From: Octadecabacter sp.
GTDB lineage: Bacteria > Pseudomonadota > Alphaproteobacteria > Rhodobacterales > Rhodobacteraceae
Reading direction: 5' to 3'
Length of the DNA: 9,248 nucleotides
Assembly (NCBI GenBank): GCA_018500065.2
Contig: JAHBAO020000062.1
Coordinates: forward strand, 1-9,248
The position numbers and the translations under genes are program-made. The notes below the pieces were generated by a model. The model saw only the letters and a program-made list of their open reading frames with translations, did no database searches and was not told the DNA's origin. This document shows positions 7,062 through 9,248 of this stretch, in pieces; position 1 is the stretch's first letter, and each line of letters begins with the position of its first letter.

Positions 7062-8282
7062 TTACTCGACAGAAGCAGCCAGTGCTGCCGCTTGTTCTGC
7101 TGCTGTGCGATCACCGCCAAGAACAGCTTGGAAGCCATCGAGCATGGTGGTGTTAAACGCATCGGGCGTCAGCACGTCGATGTTGTAGCCCATTGGCACA
7201 GTTGCCAGTGCTTCCATTGCAAACGCTGTCAAAGGGGCAATTTCCATGCCAGCCGTATCAACCGCATATGGCGGCACCACGGACATACCCTCGACCCAGT
7301 AGCTTGCGTTGGCCGGGTCGAACATGAACTCAAGGAACGCTTGTGCTTCTTCCGGGTGTTCAGTGCCCGCAGATACAAAGTAACCCGATCCCAGACCAGC
7401 CGGTGGTAAAGTCGTCATGCCATCTGGTGCTGGCAAGAAGAACCAACCCACATCAAGGCCACTGTCGTTCATCGCCTGAATAAGCCACGTGCCTGTCACC
7501 ATCATCCCGCCAAGACCGGTTGTGAACAGGTTGATGCTGTCCTCGTAGTTCACAGCGTTGACGGAAGGTGCAAGCAGCCCTGCTTCGTTCATATCAACGA
7601 AGAACGGCTCAATTGACGCAACAACACGTGCATCATCCCACGATGCATCGCCTGCAATCATAGCCTCAAGGTCGGACTTGCCGACGATGTTGTTAGCGTA
7701 AAGTGAGAAGATGTGGAACGCGGGCCAACCGTCGGCATCACCGAACGCAATCGGCACATTACCCGCCTCTTTGATCGCTTCAGCAACCGCGACGAACTCT
7801 TCGTGGGTAGTCGGAACTTCAAGGCCAAGGTCCGCAAACATTTCGCGGTTGTAATAGACGCCAAGGAACTCGACCTCGTTGCCAATACCGTAAGACGTGC
7901 CATCAAAACTCGCACGTTCGCGTGTCCACGGATAAACAGCGTCCAGCATTCCGCCATCATACATATCGTCCAATGGCAGCAAGAGACCGGCTTCGGCCAG
8001 CGCACCTGCAAATGCAGGGCCTGTGTCATAATACATAACGTCAGGTCCAGTGCCTGCATTCAATGCAGTCTGGATGACGGGGCGCATCTCATCAATGGAC
8101 TGCACGTCCCGCTCAATCTTGATGCCGGGGTTTGCTTCTTCAAACGCGGCGATGAATGCGTCCATCCCTGTTGTTTGATCTGCGAACGTATCCCAGACGC
8201 GAAGTGTTACATCTTCCGCCCAAAGTGGCGCGGCAATTGCACTTAGAAGACCGGCGTATGCCAGTGTTTTCATCGTATTCAT
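7062..8282 (-). CDS. Periplasmic sugar-binding protein of the ABC transporter (extracellular solute-binding protein family 1)
   Basis: This 406-residue protein is the substrate-recognising subunit of the importer. It starts with a Sec signal peptide: a short basic n-region (MNTMK), a hydrophobic core and a probable cleavage after Ala22 (PLWA before EDVTL). There is no lipobox Cys, so it should be a soluble periplasmic protein. The mature part opens with LRVWDTFADQTTGMDAFIAAFEEANPGI, the classic first strand and helix of family 1 (MalE-like) binding proteins, followed by NAGTGPDVMYYD and LLPLDDMY. It ends in a short Ala-rich helix. The start ATG 8280-8282 has GGGAGGA (8287-8293) 4 nt upstream; an in-frame ATG three codons later is possible. 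It is the first gene after the operator region and is separated from the permeases by the hairpin spacer, consistent with it being the most abundant component. Confidence 0.95.
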   Translation of the reverse strand: MNTMKTLAYAGLLSAIAAPLWAEDVTLRVWDTFADQTTGMDAFIAAFEEANPGIKIERDVQSIDEMRPVIQTALNAGTGPDVMYYDTGPAFAGALAEAGLLLPLDDMYDGGMLDAVYPWTRERASFDGTSYGIGNEVEFLGVYYNREMFADLGLEVPTTHEEFVAVAEAIKEAGNVPIAFGDADGWPAFHIFSLYANNIVGKSDLEAMIAGDASWDDARVVASIEPFFVDMNEAGLLAPSVNAVNYEDSINLFTTGLGGMMVTGTWLIQAMNDSGLDVGWFFLPAPDGMTTLPPAGLGSGYFVSAGTEHPEEAQAFLEFMFDPANASYWVEGMSVVPPYAVDTAGMEIAPLTAFAMEALATVPMGYNIDVLTPDAFNTTMLDGFQAVLGGDRTAAEQAAALAASVE

Positions 8283-8286
8283 GGTG

Positions 8287-8293
8287 TCCTCCC
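8287..8293 (-). promoter_or_regulatory. Ribosome binding site of the binding-protein gene
   Basis: GGGAGGA on the minus strand lies 4 nt before ATG 8280-8282. It is the strongest Shine-Dalgarno match together with that of the second permease, and it favours this ATG over the one at 8271-8273. Confidence 0.7.
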
Positions 8294-8334
8294 AATGTGT
8301 GACCCGTGGCCTCCAGCCAGAATCACTTCGTTTG

Positions 8335-8348
8335 TGGTAACGTTACCA
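8335..8348. promoter_or_regulatory. LacI-family operator O1 (perfect 14-bp palindrome)
   Basis: TGGTAACGTTACCA is a perfect palindrome centred on CG at 8341-8342. An even palindrome with a central CG is the hallmark of LacI/GalR-family operators. It lies 52 bp upstream of the binding-protein start and overlaps the expected -10 region of the promoter, where a bound repressor would block RNA polymerase. The probable ligand is the LacI-family protein encoded immediately upstream. Confidence 0.82.
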
Positions 8349-8373
8349 TGTCGTCACAAATTGAATGTGTCAA
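8345..8373 (-). promoter_or_regulatory. Candidate sigma-70 promoter of the operon
   Basis: On the minus strand a perfect TTGACA -35 hexamer lies at 8368-8373. A 17-bp spacer puts the -10 at 8345-8350, where the sequence is CATGGT, a poor match to TATAAT. The -35 is embedded in operator O2 and the -10 in operator O1, which fits a repressible promoter. The exact -10 is uncertain; the -35 is the better-supported half. Confidence 0.5.
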
Positions 8374-8381
8374 CGTTGCCA
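8368..8381. promoter_or_regulatory. LacI-family operator O2 (imperfect 14-bp palindrome)
   Basis: TGTCAACGTTGCCA is centred on CG at 8374-8375. It matches O1 at 11 of 14 positions. The inner CAACGTTG is perfectly palindromic; the outer arms have one mismatched pair (T against C at the third position from each end). Its centre is 33 bp from that of O1, about three helical turns, so both would face the same side of the DNA. It contains the -35 hexamer TTGACA on the minus strand. Confidence 0.68.
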
Positions 8382-8399
8382 TAGGTCTATTTTTCGCGG

Positions 8400-9248
8400 T
8401 TAGGCTGGACCCGTGGAATCCCTGACGATGAGTTCCACATCCAACTCAATCAGCTTTCCGTCCGGTGTTCCGGGCTTTTCCAATTGATCGATCAACAACT
8501 TAGCAGCCGTTTCACCAAGGGCCTGTGCAGGAAGCCTAACTGTCGTCAAAAGCGGACTGAGATAGGATGACAATGTGTCGTCAAAACCAATGACCGAAAT
8601 ATCTTCAGGAGACCGAAGACCCGCCGAGCGAATGGCCTGCAACACCCCCGCCGCGATCATGTCACTACTTGCAAGAACCGCTGTCACGGGCGTCCCTGAC
8701 TGCAAAATAGATGTCATCGCCCGCGCACCGTAACCGGCTCCGGGGATGTGTTCTGCTGATTGGGGTCGGGTGAACTGCACCATTGCGTCATCATACAGAC
8801 CACGCTTGGTCATCGCGTCGCGATAGGCACCAAAACGCTCAACCTCAACGTAGTCCGCATAGGTGTTTTGCTGTGATCCCGGCTCTTCCCCGATGTAGGC
8901 AATCGCAGTGTGGCCAAGGTCCAGCAAATGGCGCATTGCCCGTTCGGCCCCTTGGTAGTTCTTTACAGTGATGCGGTGCCCAACTTCACTGCGCGGGCGT
9001 TCAACCTGCACAACCGGCACTCCTGTCTTCATGGCATAGGCCACGTTCTCCGCTGACACCGGCGTCGAGAAAACCAATGCGTCCACCCGCCAATTCAAGA
9101 ACGTATCAATCCCCCGCCGCTCCGCTTCGGCAGCGCCCTGCATATTATAAGTCAGTGTCGTGTAACCCCTGCCCCGCGCATATTCCTCGACACCACGCGC
9201 CACTTTAACAAAGAACGGGTTTGGATCAGTCGAACGAAGAAGATGCCC
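8400..9248 (-). CDS. LacI/GalR-family transcriptional regulator, partial (N-terminus beyond the window)
   Basis: The last 282 residues of a LacI-family repressor are visible; the frame stays open to the right edge. The GTG at 9201-9203 is internal: the codons upstream of it read HLLRSTDPNPFF, the typical first strand of the periplasmic-binding-protein-like effector domain. About 55-60 residues (helix-turn-helix and hinge) should lie outside. Family segments are NPFFVKVARGVEEYARGRGY, AMRHLLDLGHTAIAYIGE, ASSDMIAAGVLQAI, DISVIGFDD, SPLLTTVRLP and LIVRDST at the C-terminus. The effector is probably the imported sugar or a metabolite of it. The gene lies 117 bp upstream of the transport operon, in the same direction. 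I infer that it represses that operon through the operators at 8335-8381; no terminator is seen between them, so some read-through is possible. Confidence 0.93.
   Translation of the reverse strand, partial: GHLLRSTDPNPFFVKVARGVEEYARGRGYTTLTYNMQGAAEAERRGIDTFLNWRVDALVFSTPVSAENVAYAMKTGVPVVQVERPRSEVGHRITVKNYQGAERAMRHLLDLGHTAIAYIGEEPGSQQNTYADYVEVERFGAYRDAMTKRGLYDDAMVQFTRPQSAEHIPGAGYGARAMTSILQSGTPVTAVLASSDMIAAGVLQAIRSAGLRSPEDISVIGFDDTLSSYLSPLLTTVRLPAQALGETAAKLLIDQLEKPGTPDGKLIELDVELIVRDSTGPA

Noticed and set aside
8294..8370. Repeated AATGTGT at 8294-8300 and 8364-8370 as a regulatory direct repeat
   Set aside because: Seven bases recurring within 77 bp is weak, and only one copy touches the promoter; chance is a sufficient explanation.
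9201..9203. GTG as the start of the LacI-family gene
   Set aside because: The frame continues to the window edge and the upstream residues match the conserved beginning of the effector domain, so this is an internal Val codon.
1..9248. CRISPR array, tRNA, rRNA, or complete mobile element
   Set aside because: No regularly spaced repeats, no cloverleaf-like conserved tRNA or rRNA segments and no transposase or integrase reading frame were seen on either strand.

Overview
The window looks like a carbohydrate-catabolic locus from an alphaproteobacterium, most likely the Rhodobacterales/Roseobacter group. This rests on the gene families and their layout, the moderate GC and the compact operon; no marker gene in the window settles the taxonomy. 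Every supported gene lies on the minus strand, so transcription runs from high to low coordinates.

Layout in transcription order: (i) the C-terminal 282 residues of a LacI/GalR-family repressor (8400-9248, DNA-binding domain beyond the right edge); (ii) a 117-bp control region (8283-8399) with a TTGACA -35 hexamer and two LacI-type palindromes whose centres are 33 bp apart; (iii) a periplasmic sugar-binding protein (7062-8282); (iv) a 108-bp intercistronic spacer with two strong hairpins (6954-7061); (v) seven tightly packed genes: permease (6066-6953), permease (5224-6063), zinc-ligand-less MDR dehydrogenase (4145-5215), xylose-isomerase-like epimerase (3331-4140), MalK/UgpC-type ATPase (2245-3327), ThuA-family protein (1447-2232) and Gfo/Idh/MocA dehydrogenase (317-1447); (vi) 316 bp with no convincing gene (1-316).

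The genes read as one system. The binding protein, two permeases and ATPase form a complete CUT1-type ABC importer for a saccharide or glycoside. The two dehydrogenases and the epimerase correspond in family and order to YcjQ, YcjR and YcjS of Escherichia coli, which interconvert glycosides through 3-keto intermediates. The importer, ThuA-like protein and terminal Gfo/Idh/MocA dehydrogenase match the order of the rhizobial thuEFGKAB trehalose-type operon. The locus is therefore a thu-like operon with a ycjQR-like pair inserted between the second permease and the ATPase. My main inference is import of a glycoside followed by oxidation, epimerisation and processing of its 3-keto form, repressed by the LacI protein until an inducer appears. 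The substrate cannot be read from the sequence. No glycosidase, phosphorylase or sugar kinase is present in the window.
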